Origin: Microbacterium sp. AZCO
GTDB lineage: Bacteria > Actinomycetota > Actinomycetes > Actinomycetales > Microbacteriaceae
Assembly: GCF_039614715.1 (NCBI RefSeq)
Contig: NZ_CP154857.1
Location: forward strand, 2,914,001-2,978,000
Length of the DNA: 64,000 nt
Direction of reading: 5' to 3'
Position 1 is the first letter of the stretch; every line of letters starts with the position of its first letter. Below are positions 43,760 through 52,302 of the stretch, piece after piece. The notes under the pieces were generated by a model, which made no database searches, was not told where the DNA came from, and saw nothing but the letters and a program-made list of their open reading frames with translations. Position numbers and translations under genes: made by a program.

Positions 43760-45103
43760 TCAGCGGACGGAACGGATGCGGAGCACGACCGTCCCCGCGA
43801 TCACGGTCAGTGCGGCGGCGATGATGAACAGGAGCGTGTAGTTGCGCTCCTCGCCGGTGACGCCGATCAGCAGGATTCCAGAGGCGACGAGCGGCGCGAT
43901 CGACTGCGGGATCGAGGTGGCGAAGCCGGTGATTCCCATGAAGCGGCCGGCGTCGGTTTCACGCTCGGGGAGGACGTCCAGCAGCAGTGCCTGGTCGACG
44001 GCGGCGAACAGGCCCAGCCCGACGGAGGCCATGAGGGATCCGGCGACGAGCGTGACCACGTCGCCCGAGAACGCCTGGGTCAGCATCCCGGCTGCCATGA
44101 TCAGGCCTCCGAGGAGGACGAAGATCCGGCGGCGCTTGAGCCGGTCCGACAGGAATCCACCGCCGATGGCTCCCAGAGTGACCGCGAGGATGCCGCCCAG
44201 GCTCACCGAGGCGATGATGCCGGTGACTGCCTCCACCGTGATGCCCAGCCGCTCGGCGAAGAAGAACGCCGTGTAGGTGCTGTTCAGGGTGATGCCGGAG
44301 TAGAAGAAGAAGCGGCCGAGCCAGTTCCACGCGAAATCCGGGTGCTTCCGGGGGTTGAACAGGTACTTGGCCAGCACCTGTCGCACTGTGATGGGGTCCT
44401 TCGGCAGGGTGCGCGCGTCATCCTCGTGCACGAGAGTGACGAACAACACGACGAAGAGCACGCCGACGGCGCCGGGCACAAGGAACAGCAGGATCGGGTC
44501 GCCGGTGAAGAACTGCGCCAGGATGACGCCGAAGACGGGCGCGATCTGCGTGGCGAAGCTGGTCAGACCGGCGACCTTTCCACGCTGGGATTCCGGAAGG
44601 CGGTCCGCCTGGGAGATGCTCAGGTTCGACAGCGTCGTCCCCCAGCCCCACTGGGCGAGAACCCACCCCAGCCCCAAGACCAGGGCGTTGGGCGCGAGCG
44701 CCATCACCAGGAGAGACAGGACGCCGACGATCATGCCGCCGATCATGAACGGACGTCGGCGCCCGATCCGCGTCCGAGTGCGGTCGCTCCAGATACCCAT
44801 GAAAGGGGAGGTGAGCATCACGAACAGCGCACCCGCGCCGGTGATGAAGCCGAGGTACTCGGGGTGGCCCGGAGCGAGCGAGTTCACGCGGATCGTGAGC
44901 GAAATGGCCAGCGGTGTGATGAACGCCATGAACACGCCGAAGTTCGCCAGCACCATGAACCAGATGTAGCGAGGGCCCACCTTGGGCAGATCGCTCGGCG
45001 GCGCTTCGGTGATCTCCTCGACGGCGACGGCATCGAAGGCCGGCGGCGGGACTGTGAGCGGAAGCGGGGTGACGAGCGGGTCGTCTTTGCTGGGGGTCGT
45101 CAT
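43760..45103 (-). CDS. MFS sugar transporter of glycoside locus 2
   Basis: A 447-residue membrane protein; ATG 45103 is preferred because GGAG lies upstream, while the next in-frame start at 45133 runs into operator A. About 12 helices start at RYIWFMVLANFGVFMAF. The loop GIWSDRTRTRIGRRRPFMIGG is the conserved A-type motif between helices 2 and 3, and SDRLKRRRIFVLLGG is the equivalent in the second half. The pattern resembles sugar:proton or GPH-type symporters. It is first in the operon with the rhamnosidase and glucosidase, so it probably imports a rhamnosyl-glucoside. Confidence 0.85.
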   Translation of the reverse strand: MTTPSKDDPLVTPLPLTVPPPAFDAVAVEEITEAPPSDLPKVGPRYIWFMVLANFGVFMAFITPLAISLTIRVNSLAPGHPEYLGFITGAGALFVMLTSPFMGIWSDRTRTRIGRRRPFMIGGMIVGVLSLLVMALAPNALVLGLGWVLAQWGWGTTLSNLSISQADRLPESQRGKVAGLTSFATQIAPVFGVILAQFFTGDPILLFLVPGAVGVLFVVLFVTLVHEDDARTLPKDPITVRQVLAKYLFNPRKHPDFAWNWLGRFFFYSGITLNSTYTAFFFAERLGITVEAVTGIIASVSLGGILAVTLGAIGGGFLSDRLKRRRIFVLLGGLIMAAGMLTQAFSGDVVTLVAGSLMASVGLGLFAAVDQALLLDVLPERETDAGRFMGITGFATSIPQSIAPLVASGILLIGVTGEERNYTLLFIIAAALTVIAGTVVLRIRSVR

Positions 45104-45126
45104 CAGGACTCCATCGTCTGGGATAG

Positions 45127-45182
45127 CTAGCACGCGCTAGTGATGATCAGGATGCTACGGTACGATCGCTAGCACGCGCAAG
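45127..45182. promoter_or_regulatory. Divergent LacI operators and MFS promoter
   Basis: Two 14-bp sites, CTAGCACGCGCTAG (45127-45140) and CTAGCACGCGCAAG (45169-45182), lie 42 bp apart, about four helical turns. On the minus strand TTGCGC (45176-45181) and TAGCAT (45152-45157) with an 18-bp spacer form a promoter for the MFS operon. Site B overlaps its -35 box and site A lies just downstream of its start. TACGAT (45161-45166) could be the -10 of the divergent lacI gene. The LacI at 45199 is the expected binder. Confidence 0.7.
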
Positions 45183-45198
45183 TGCCTGAGGAGGATCG

Positions 45199-46191
45199 AT
45201 GCCGGAGACGACCGTCAAGCGAGTGACCGCCGCCGACGTGGCCCGCTCGCTGGGCCTGTCCCGGGCCACCGTCGGGTTCGTCCTCAACGAGACTCCGGGC
45301 CAGACGATCCCAGAAACCACCCGCGCTCGCGTGCTGGCCGAGGCGAAGCGCCTCGGATATCGGACCAACGCCGCCGCGCGGGCCCTGGCGAGCGGGCGGA
45401 GCAGGATCATCCTGCTCGTGCTGCCCGACTGGCCACTGGACTACAGCATGCGCAGCAACCTGGACGAGGCCTCCCTGGCCCTCGACCGGGCCGGCTACTC
45501 CCTCGTGACGATGACTCCCCACCCGGGGGGCCAGGCGCAGCCCCTGTGGGAGACGCTCCGACCCGACGTGGTGATCGGGATGGCCCCGTTCGAGGCCGAC
45601 CGCCTGAAGGAGATCCGCAACAGCGGGGTGCAGCACATCATCCCACCCACCCCCGCAGGCGAGGCCGGCTCCTACGACGACCTCGGTTACGCCGAAGGAC
45701 CGATGCTTCAAGTGGAGCACCTGCTTCAGCGCGGGCGCCGGCGACTGGCACTCGCGACATCCCCCGACCCTCGGGTCGCGGACCTGGTCGCGCAGCGGCG
45801 AGCACGAGCAGCGAAGACGCTCGAGGAACGCGCGGGATCCAGCTTCCTCCGCGAAGCCGCCATCACCGAATCCAACGCCGGCGAGACCGTCGCGCAGTGG
45901 ATGGCCGCAGACATCGACGGCGTCGTCGCCTACAACGACGACATCGCAGCTCTCGTCCTGGGCGCCGCCTTGCGCGCCGACATCTCAATCCCCGGCAGCC
46001 TCGCGATCATCGGGCACGACGACACTCCCATCGCGCGACTCCTCGTGCCGGCGCTCTCGAGCGTGCGCCTCGACACCGCAGGCCTCGGCCGCTACCTCGC
46101 AGACCTCGCACTGAGCGCCGCCACCGGCTCCGCTCCCCCGGCCGCTGGACCCGAAACCGACGCGCACCTCGTGATCCGCGAGACCAGCTGA
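45199..46191 (+). CDS. LacI family transcriptional regulator (glycoside locus 2)
   Basis: A 330-residue protein with GAGGAGG before its ATG. The HTH reads VTAADVARSLGLSRATVGFVLN, with hinge RTNAAARALASGRS, followed by the sugar-binding-protein-like sensor (IILLVLPDWPLDYSMRSNLD to LAIIGHDDTPIARL). It is divergent from the MFS-GH78-GH3 operon and two matched operators lie between them. Regulation of both directions is likely. The inducer may be rhamnose or a rhamnosyl sugar, which is inference. Confidence 0.92.
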   Translation: MPETTVKRVTAADVARSLGLSRATVGFVLNETPGQTIPETTRARVLAEAKRLGYRTNAAARALASGRSRIILLVLPDWPLDYSMRSNLDEASLALDRAGYSLVTMTPHPGGQAQPLWETLRPDVVIGMAPFEADRLKEIRNSGVQHIIPPTPAGEAGSYDDLGYAEGPMLQVEHLLQRGRRRLALATSPDPRVADLVAQRRARAAKTLEERAGSSFLREAAITESNAGETVAQWMAADIDGVVAYNDDIAALVLGAALRADISIPGSLAIIGHDDTPIARLLVPALSSVRLDTAGLGRYLADLALSAATGSAPPAAGPETDAHLVIRETS

Positions 46192-46282
46192 AGACAGTTC
46201 ACCACGACGCTCCTTCGAGACCGCAAATCCGCCATCCGCTGCAATCGGGACAGCTAAAATCCCTGATCCGGAGGTAATTCTT

Positions 46283-46374
46283 TGGCGGAGACGGAGGGAT
46301 TTGAACCCTCGGTCCCCTTGCGAGGACTCCACCTTAGCAGGGTGGTGCACTAGGCCTGACTATGCGACGTCTCC
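46283..46374 (-). tRNA. tRNA-Ser (GCT anticodon)
   Basis: The minus strand folds as a class II tRNA. The acceptor GGAGACG pairs with CGTCTCC, the anticodon arm CCACC-CTGCTAA-GGTGG gives anticodon GCT, a long variable arm is present (GTCCTCGCAAGGGGAC region), and the T-arm contains GGTTCAAATCC. The discriminator is G and CCA is encoded. It reads AGC and AGU codons. Confidence 0.95.
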
Positions 46375-46528
46375 AGACATCCGAACGCCGAGACGTGGCG
46401 GATGCGCCTGGCAATCATACCCTGACGATGTCGCGCTTCCGAACGCGGGCAGGCCCGGCAGGGTACGACGAGAAGCGACGCGCCACAAGCCCGGTGTTCG
46501 GACGCGGCGGGCGCGGAAAGCTTCACCC

Positions 46529-47383
46529 ATGAGTGCAGACATCCCCCCTCGACGAGACGCCGCGTACGACGCCGACGCGACGCGACCCGTCACCAATGCC
46601 GACGCGACGCGCCCCGTCACCCAGACCGACGCGACGCGACCCGTCACGCAGGCCGACACCGCCGACACCCGCATCCTTCCCGCCGACGACGTGCGCCGCA
46701 CCGACGACGGTCGACTGGTGCGCGACGCCGACGGGCGGATCGTCCGCGACGGCGACGTGCGGCGGCCCGTGCCGGCGGACGGCGTGGGCGCCGTTCGCGA
46801 CGACGACGTGCGCGCCCTCCGGGAGGACATGCTCGCGCGGGAGCAGGAGCGCTACGGCGGCATGAAGTTCGGCTCGGCCTTCTTCGGCTGGCTGACGGCC
46901 ATGGGACTCGCCGTGCTGCTGACCGCCCTCGTCGCGGCGATCGGCGGAGCGATCGGCATGACGTCGCCTCAGACCGCGCAGGATGCCGCAGACGCCGCCA
47001 GCCAGAACCTCGGCACCGCGACGATCGTCGGCGCCGTCGTCATCGCGATCGTGCTGTTCGTCTCGTACTTCGCCGGCGGCTACGTCGCCGGACGCATGGC
47101 GCGGTTCAACGGGGTGCGGCAGGGCCTCGCCGTCTGGATCTGGGCCGTCGTCGTCGCGATCCTCCTCGCGATCATCACGGCGATCGCCGGCACGCAGTGG
47201 GACCTCCTCGGCACGCTCAACACGTTCCCGCGCATCCCGGTGTCGAGCGACACCCTGACGCTCACCGGCATCCTGACCGCTGTCGGCGCCGCGATCGTGA
47301 CGCTCGCGGGCGCCATCCTCGGCGGTGCGGCCGGCATGCGCTACCACCGCCGCGTCGACCGAGCCGGCCTCGAAGCCGCCTGA
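46529..47383 (+). CDS. Hypothetical membrane protein with an N-terminal repeat tail
   Basis: A 284-residue protein. The N-terminal 110 residues are charged and contain three 9-residue repeats of the type DATRPVT(N/Q)(A/T) at residues 16-42, then DDGRLVRDADGRIVRDGDVRRP, a second degenerate repeat. Four membrane segments follow (FFGWLTAMGLAVLLTALVAAI, IVGAVVIAIVLFVSYFAGGY, AVWIWAVVVAILLAIITAIA, and a last Ala/Gly-rich one). I do not recognise the family; membrane topology suggests a small integral protein with a cytoplasmic tail. The end lies 16 bp from the convergent LCP gene. Confidence 0.75.
   Translation: MSADIPPRRDAAYDADATRPVTNADATRPVTQTDATRPVTQADTADTRILPADDVRRTDDGRLVRDADGRIVRDGDVRRPVPADGVGAVRDDDVRALREDMLAREQERYGGMKFGSAFFGWLTAMGLAVLLTALVAAIGGAIGMTSPQTAQDAADAASQNLGTATIVGAVVIAIVLFVSYFAGGYVAGRMARFNGVRQGLAVWIWAVVVAILLAIITAIAGTQWDLLGTLNTFPRIPVSSDTLTLTGILTAVGAAIVTLAGAILGGAAGMRYHRRVDRAGLEAA
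46574..46654 (+). repeat. Three in-frame 27-bp repeats in the hypothetical membrane protein
   Basis: Each unit contains GACGCGACGCGACCCGTCAC or a one-base variant and encodes D-A-T-R-P-V-T plus two variable residues. The units are nearly identical at DNA level, so they may vary in number between strains. Confidence 0.8.
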
Positions 47384-47399
47384 CCCCGGTCCCGGACGA

Positions 47400-48746
47400 T
47401 CAGCGCTCCGGCTGCGTGCAGGTGAGCTGCGCGGCCGTCTGACCCGAGATCTGCGACGGCAGATCGACGCGCGCCTCGTCGGTGGATGACGGAGCGGGGG
47501 ATGCCGCGTCCGTCGCCGCCGGCGAGGGCGCGGCATCCTGAACCGGCGACTCGGACGCCGGCGTCTCAGGCGCGGAAGCCGGAGAGGCCGAGTCGGCGGC
47601 CGGCGCCTCTCCCGTCACCTCGACGCCGTAGCCCTGGCTCGCCTCGCCGGTGAGGGTGAGCGGCCGGTTCTCGCGCAGCGCCTCGAAGAGCACCGTCGCC
47701 GCCGAGGTCACCGGCACGACATCGCTGCGTCCATTGCCCGGGCGATAGGACGTCGGGTACTGCACGAAGACGATGTCGTCGTAGGCGACGCCCTTCACGG
47801 CCATCGCGATCTGCACCATCAGCGTCGGGTTGGTGAGACCGGAGCTCAGCACCAGCTGGCCCTGCGTCACCTGCGACAGCGCGGTCGTCGCGAGGCTCAG
47901 GAGCACCTGCGGGTTGCCGAGCACATCGCCCGACTGCAGCTTGCGCACCATCGACGACATGAACTGCTGCTGATTCGAGATGCGGCCGAGGTCGGAGCCG
48001 TCGCCGATGCCGTGGCGGATGCGCAGGAACTGCAGCGCCTCGACGCCCTGCAGCGTGTGCGTGCCGGCGGTGAGGGTGAGGCCCGTGTGTCCGTCGCTGA
48101 TGTCGCCCGCGACGCACACGTCGACACCGCCGATCGCGTCGGACATGTGGATGACGCCCGTCCAGCGGATGGCCGCCGCGAACTGGATCGGCTCCCCCGT
48201 CAGCTTCTCGACGGTCGCGGCCGTGCAGGCGAGACCGCCGTGCGTGTACGACGAGTTGAGCATCTGCGAACGACCCGCCGGGTAGTGGGTGCCGTCGGGG
48301 CCGGTGCACGCGGGAAGGTCGACGAGCATGTCACGCGGGATCGACACGACGGTGACGCGGCGCGGTGCATCGCTGATGTGCACGAGCATCGTGACGTCGT
48401 TGCGCTCACCCGGCGAGTCGTCGTTTCCGCAGCGCGGGAAGAGCGCGACGTCCTGGCCCTCGCAGGAGTCGGTGCCCACCATGAGCAGGTTGACGCCGCC
48501 CTCGATCGCCCCGAGCGACGGAGGGATCTCGTCGTCGCCCTCGAGCACGACGGCGTTGCCGGTGATGGCCGACGTGGTGTCCCACAGCGTGAACGACGCC
48601 ACCCCGGCGACGGCGAGCGTCAGGACCGCGGCCACGACACCCACGAGGGCGATCATCTGGGTGAAGGGATGCCGCGACGGCAACTTTCCGTGCCGGGCGA
48701 GCGGTTCGGCGGCCCGGCGTTCCGCCGGGTCGGGTGTGCGGGCCAA
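47400..48746 (-). CDS. LytR-CpsA-Psr (LCP) family protein, second copy
   Basis: A 448-residue protein: short cytoplasmic start, one membrane anchor (LVGVVAAVLTLAVAGVASFTLW) and an extracellular LCP domain (GGVNLLMVGTDSCEGQDVALF, DVTMLVHISDAPRRVTVVSIPRDMLVDLP with the conserved Arg, and GVEALQFLRIRHGIGDGSDLGRISNQQQFM). A Pro/Ala/Ser-rich tail follows. LCP enzymes attach teichoic-acid-like or arabinogalactan-type polymers to peptidoglycan. It follows its paralogue with 3 bp between stop and start, so the two are co-expressed. Confidence 0.9.
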   Translation of the reverse strand: MARTPDPAERRAAEPLARHGKLPSRHPFTQMIALVGVVAAVLTLAVAGVASFTLWDTTSAITGNAVVLEGDDEIPPSLGAIEGGVNLLMVGTDSCEGQDVALFPRCGNDDSPGERNDVTMLVHISDAPRRVTVVSIPRDMLVDLPACTGPDGTHYPAGRSQMLNSSYTHGGLACTAATVEKLTGEPIQFAAAIRWTGVIHMSDAIGGVDVCVAGDISDGHTGLTLTAGTHTLQGVEALQFLRIRHGIGDGSDLGRISNQQQFMSSMVRKLQSGDVLGNPQVLLSLATTALSQVTQGQLVLSSGLTNPTLMVQIAMAVKGVAYDDIVFVQYPTSYRPGNGRSDVVPVTSAATVLFEALRENRPLTLTGEASQGYGVEVTGEAPAADSASPASAPETPASESPVQDAAPSPAATDAASPAPSSTDEARVDLPSQISGQTAAQLTCTQPER

Positions 48747-48749
48747 GCC

Positions 48750-50030
48750 TCAGCCCTTGACGTTGCCGTTGGAGCAGGTGTTCTGCGCCGCGGTCTGGCC
48801 CGCGATGGACGAGGGCAGCTCGGCGGCCGTCTGGGTCGGCGCGGGCGTCGCGGCGTCGGTCGCAGCGGGAGTCGGCTCGGCCGCGGGCGTCTCCGCCGGC
48901 GTCGAGCCGGAATCCTCGGCGACGACGCCGTTGCCCTGGCTCAGGTCGCCCGTGAGCTGCAGCGGCTGGTTTGCGGCGAGCGCGGCGAGCAGAGCGTCGG
49001 CGGCGGACTTGTTCGGCACGACGCGGTTGGGGTCGGCCGGGTCGTCGATGACGGGGTACTGCACGAAGACGATCTCGTCGAACGGCACGTTCTTGACGGC
49101 GAGCGCGATCTGCACGAGCGTCAGCGGGTTCGTGAGGCTCTGCGACGGCGTGATGTTGTCGACGGCCGTCGTCGCGAGCTTGTACAGCGTGCCCGGGTTG
49201 GAGAGCACCTCTTCGCTCACGAGCTTGCGCGCCAGGCGCGACATGTACTGCTGCTGGTTGGAGATGCGACCGAGGTCTCCTCCGTTGCCGACGCCGTGGC
49301 GCGTGCGGAGGAACTGGAGGGCATCCATCCCCTGGATCGTGCGATTGCCGGCGGGCCAGTTGATGCCCGTGTAGGGGTCCTTGATGCCGTTCGCGAGACA
49401 AACCTCGACGCCGCCGATGGCGTTGGTGATCTCGATCACGCCGCCCCAGGTGATCTTGGCCGCGTACTGGATGTCGAGACCGGTGAGCTGCGACACCGTC
49501 TTCACAACGCACCCGAGACCGCCGTACGAGTACGAGGTGTTGAGCATCTGCTTGCTCATGGCCGACGTGGTCGTGCCGTCCTCCTTGGTGCAGGAGGGGA
49601 TCGGGATCATGAGGTCGCGCGGGAACGAGATGACGGTGACGCGACGCGGATTGTCCGAGATGTGCACGAGCATGTTGACGTCGTTGAGCTCGCCACCGGC
49701 GTCGGGGCCCTCGCAGCGGTCGCCGAAGAGCGCCGCATAGGCCTTCTCGCAGGCATCCGTCCCCGCGAGGAAGAGGTTGACGCCGCCTTCGATGGCGCCG
49801 ATGTCGGGCGGAACGGAGTCCTGGCCCTCGAGCGCGACCGCATCCTTCGTGAAGTTGGAGGTGAGGTCGTACGCCGCGTACGAGGCGATGCCGGCGCCGG
49901 CGACGAGCACGACCGCGAGCATGACGCCGACGACCTTCAGAATCTGGGTGAGCGGATGCGGAGACGTCAGCGCTCCGTGACGCGCAACCGTGCGACGGCC
50001 GCGCGCACCGGGCTTGATCGGCTCGCTCAC
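48750..50030 (-). CDS. LytR-CpsA-Psr (LCP) family protein, first copy
   Basis: A 426-residue protein with the same order as its neighbour: membrane anchor (ILKVVGVMLAVVLVAGAGIASY), LCP core (GGVNLFLAGTDACEKAYAALF, DVNMLVHISDNPRRVTVISFPRDLMI, GMDALQFLRTRHGVGNGGDLGRISNQQQYM) and a Pro/Ala/Thr-rich tail ending in a Cys-containing peptide. Both copies keep the catalytic Arg-rich and Asp positions. They are a tandem duplication that has diverged. The role is cell-wall polymer attachment outside the membrane. The gene lies downstream of the anti-sigma/sigma pair with a 79-bp gap. Confidence 0.9.
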   Translation of the reverse strand: MSEPIKPGARGRRTVARHGALTSPHPLTQILKVVGVMLAVVLVAGAGIASYAAYDLTSNFTKDAVALEGQDSVPPDIGAIEGGVNLFLAGTDACEKAYAALFGDRCEGPDAGGELNDVNMLVHISDNPRRVTVISFPRDLMIPIPSCTKEDGTTTSAMSKQMLNTSYSYGGLGCVVKTVSQLTGLDIQYAAKITWGGVIEITNAIGGVEVCLANGIKDPYTGINWPAGNRTIQGMDALQFLRTRHGVGNGGDLGRISNQQQYMSRLARKLVSEEVLSNPGTLYKLATTAVDNITPSQSLTNPLTLVQIALAVKNVPFDEIVFVQYPVIDDPADPNRVVPNKSAADALLAALAANQPLQLTGDLSQGNGVVAEDSGSTPAETPAAEPTPAATDAATPAPTQTAAELPSSIAGQTAAQNTCSNGNVKG

Positions 50031-50109
50031 TCGAGTCCTCTCGGCGGGGGAAAGGGCAACCGCACAATGCTCTCATGTGCGTCTGTGCCGCCGCTGAATA
50101 GGACCTGGG

Positions 50110-50874
50110 CTACGCGAACGTCAGGCGCCCCCGCACGATCGAGTCGCCCGAGTGGGCGGGGTTGCCGTCCACGGGCTCGAACGAGATGTCGACGAGGTCG
50201 TACTGCGACAGGTCGACGCCGTCGGGGATCGCGAACGACCCGGACCGGCCCTCCAGCACGCCGAGACTGATGAGCGCTCCGCCGTCGTTGCGGATGAGCC
50301 AGACCTCGCGGTACTCGCTCGACTGCGCATCGCCCTCGAGCGTCACGGTGAGGGTGCGTTCGCCGCTGCGCGACTCGTCGACGACGGCCGTGCCCTCGGC
50401 GTGCGGGTGGTCGGGGAACGCAGCGAGCGCCGCGGTCGCGATCGCCTCGGGACGCAGCATCCCGATCCCGACCCAGACTCCTGCCCCGATCGCGAGGACG
50501 AGCGCGAGCGACGCCGCGAGCGCCCAGATCCAGCGGGATCTGCGACGGGGGCGGGCCGCTTCGGCCGGGGCCTCGGGAGGAAGGGATGCCGGGGCATCGG
50601 CATCGGGCTCAGGATCGCGGGATGCCGGAGCCTCGGCGGCCGCGCCGACGCCGGTCAGGCCGAGCTCAGCGACGATGCCGTCCCACACGCGGGCGGGCGG
50701 GGCATCCAGGACCGTCTCGTCCACCGTGGCTCGGGCGACCACGACGGCGTGCGTGAGCTCGGAGACTTCCGCGCGGCAGTCGGCGCAGGTGGCGAGGTGC
50801 TCGCGCTCCTCGTCGGAGGCGACGGGCTCGCCCAAGGCGATCAGGGCGAGCTGTTCGGGATCAAGGTGTGACAC
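50110..50874 (-). CDS. Anti-sigma factor with zinc-finger-like N-terminus (RskA type)
   Basis: A 254-residue protein. The N-terminal anti-sigma domain has His26, Cys30 and Cys33 in EEREHLATCADC, the ZAS pattern. A Pro/Ala-rich linker leads to one membrane segment (RWIWALAASLALVLAIGAGVWVGIG, about 112-137), then an extracellular RskA domain (LTVTLEGDAQSSEYREVWLI, GSFAIPDGVDLSQYDLVDISFEP). Its start overlaps the sigma gene by 14 bp. It should hold the partner sigma factor at the membrane until regulated proteolysis releases it. In Mycobacterium the SigK/RskA pair controls fasciclin-domain proteins, and a fasciclin gene is divergent here too. Confidence 0.9.
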   Translation of the reverse strand: MSHLDPEQLALIALGEPVASDEEREHLATCADCRAEVSELTHAVVVARATVDETVLDAPPARVWDGIVAELGLTGVGAAAEAPASRDPEPDADAPASLPPEAPAEAARPRRRSRWIWALAASLALVLAIGAGVWVGIGMLRPEAIATAALAAFPDHPHAEGTAVVDESRSGERTLTVTLEGDAQSSEYREVWLIRNDGGALISLGVLEGRSGSFAIPDGVDLSQYDLVDISFEPVDGNPAHSGDSIVRGRLTFA

Positions 50875-51487
50875 GGGTCACCTCCAATCGGTTGCGCATT
50901 CGGGTGAGACTTCGGCGGATGTGGCTCTTGACGGTGCCGAGCGGCATCCCGAGCCTCCGCGAGATCTCCTCGTGGGTCAGATCGTCGAAGAACGCGAGAC
51001 GCATGACGGTCTGCGCGTCGGGCTCGAGCTGCTGCAGCTCGCTGGCGACCAGGAGCGTCTCGGACAGGTCGGGCGGCTCGCGCACGAGGTCGTCGGGGCT
51101 CGTGAACCGCTCCATCTCGGCTTGGAGCGCCCGCACCTTGGCCCTCGACTCGTGCATGTCGGCGATGCGGCGACGCGCGATCGCGACGAGCCAGGTCGAC
51201 AGCCGAGCCTTGCGGGAGTCGTACGACGCCCGCGACGTCCACGCCGACACGAAGGTGCGCTGCGTCACATCCTCGGCGTCGCCGCGATCGCCCAGCGACC
51301 GGAGAGCGAGCGTGAAGACGACGGGCGACCAGCGCCGGTACACCTCGGCGAGCGCCCGCTCGTCGCCCGCGACGAATCGGGCGTTGAGCAGCGCCTCGGC
51401 CGCGCCGGCCGCATCGGGCTCGGCGTCGGGTGCGGCATTCGGCTCCACGGGCTCCTCGCTTCGGTCGGGTCTCGCGACAGCGACCAC
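50861..51487 (-). CDS. ECF sigma factor, SigK/RskA-type system
   Basis: A 208-residue protein from the GTG at 51487. Region 2 is seen as LAEVYRRWSPVVFTLALRSLGDRGDAEDVTQRTFVSAW, and region 4 as LAFFDDLTHEEISRRLGMPLGTVKSHIRRSLTRMRNRL. These are standard ECF regions with a flexible linker. An N-terminal 35-residue charged leader precedes. It is co-transcribed with the anti-sigma gene. A two-part motif upstream of it is also present at the fasciclin gene, so it probably directs both promoters. The gene symbol is left open because the match to SigK rests on gene context. Confidence 0.9.
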   Translation of the reverse strand: MVAVARPDRSEEPVEPNAAPDAEPDAAGAAEALLNARFVAGDERALAEVYRRWSPVVFTLALRSLGDRGDAEDVTQRTFVSAWTSRASYDSRKARLSTWLVAIARRRIADMHESRAKVRALQAEMERFTSPDDLVREPPDLSETLLVASELQQLEPDAQTVMRLAFFDDLTHEEISRRLGMPLGTVKSHIRRSLTRMRNRLEVTRVTP

Positions 51488-51525
51488 GCTATCGGCAGGC
51501 GCCGACAGGGCGCCTCTCTGACATC

Positions 51526-51609
51526 TTCTTCCCCGCGAGACGCCGATTCGGATGCAGGCACAGCAATTTCAGAACAAGTGCATCCGAACCCCGCATCCCG
51601 CCGGAAGAA
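51526..51609. promoter_or_regulatory. Two divergent ECF promoters with identical boxes
   Basis: TGCATCCGAA-N14-GGAAGAA occurs on the plus strand (51579-51588, 51603-51609) upstream of the fasciclin gene. The same two boxes with the same 14-bp gap occur on the minus strand (TTCGGATGCA 51547-51556, TTCTTCC 51526-51532) upstream of the sigma gene. The spacers are not alike. Taking GCATCC as -35 and GGAAGAA as -10 gives a 17-bp spacer, normal for ECF promoters. Autoregulation of the sigma factor and control of the fasciclin gene follow as inference. Confidence 0.7.
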
Positions 51610-51656
51610 CTGTTCAGCGCACCGACCGGAGCGCCTTCCATCGAAGGAGATGCACG

Positions 51657-52250
51657 ATGAACAAGATCACCCGCACTTCGATCGCAGTACTCGCTGCGGC
51701 GGCCCTCGCCTTCGCCGCAGCTCCCGCTCACGCCACCGGCGGAGGCGCCCCCTCGGGCAACATCGTCGACGTCGCCGTCGCGGCGTCGGGCGGAGGCACC
51801 CCCGACAGCAACCACTCGGACTACGACATCCTCGTGCAGGCCGTGCTCGCGACGGGTCTCGCGCCCGTGCTGTCCGACCCCAACTCCACCTTCACCGTGT
51901 TCGCGCCGAACGACCGCGCGTTCATGCGCACGGTGCAGGACATCACGGGCGTCGCGCCGGCTTCGGAGGCCGACGCGCTGGCCACGATCACGACCACCTA
52001 CACGCTCGACCAGATCAAGAACGTGCTGCTCTACCACGTGGTCGCGGGCAAGAAGCTCGGCCCCGTCGGCGTGCTGACGGCCGGCACCCTCACGATGGCC
52101 AACGGCGGCAAGGTCTGGCCGCGCGGCATCACCCTGCGCGATGAGACGGCCGCTCTCCCCGACCCGCACCTCATTCCGTGGAAGCTCAACATCCAGGCCT
52201 CGAACGGCGTCATCCACACGATCGACCGAGTGCTCGTTCCCACCCTCTGA
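51657..52250 (+). CDS. Secreted fasciclin-domain protein (Mpt70/Mpt83-like)
   Basis: A 197-residue protein; GAAGGAG precedes the ATG at 51657. The signal peptide (residues 1-26) ends in PAHA. One fasciclin domain follows: SDYDILVQAVLATGLAPVL, then FTVFAPNDRAFMRTVQDITG (the H1 box), KNVLLYHVVAGKKL, and the last box NIQASNGVIHTIDRVLVP. It is exported and probably acts in adhesion or at the envelope. The neighbouring ECF/anti-sigma pair and shared promoter boxes mirror the mycobacterial SigK-RskA-MPT70/83 circuit. Confidence 0.9.
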   Translation: MNKITRTSIAVLAAAALAFAAAPAHATGGGAPSGNIVDVAVAASGGGTPDSNHSDYDILVQAVLATGLAPVLSDPNSTFTVFAPNDRAFMRTVQDITGVAPASEADALATITTTYTLDQIKNVLLYHVVAGKKLGPVGVLTAGTLTMANGGKVWPRGITLRDETAALPDPHLIPWKLNIQASNGVIHTIDRVLVPTL

Positions 52251-52302
52251 ATCACAGCACCCCCAGCACCGCCGCCCTCGTCTCCGGGGGCGGCGGTGTC
52301 AT

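Noticed and set aside
48012..50270. 752-codon plus-strand open frame
   Set aside because: It is antisense to both LCP genes and part of the anti-sigma gene, and the product is low complexity.
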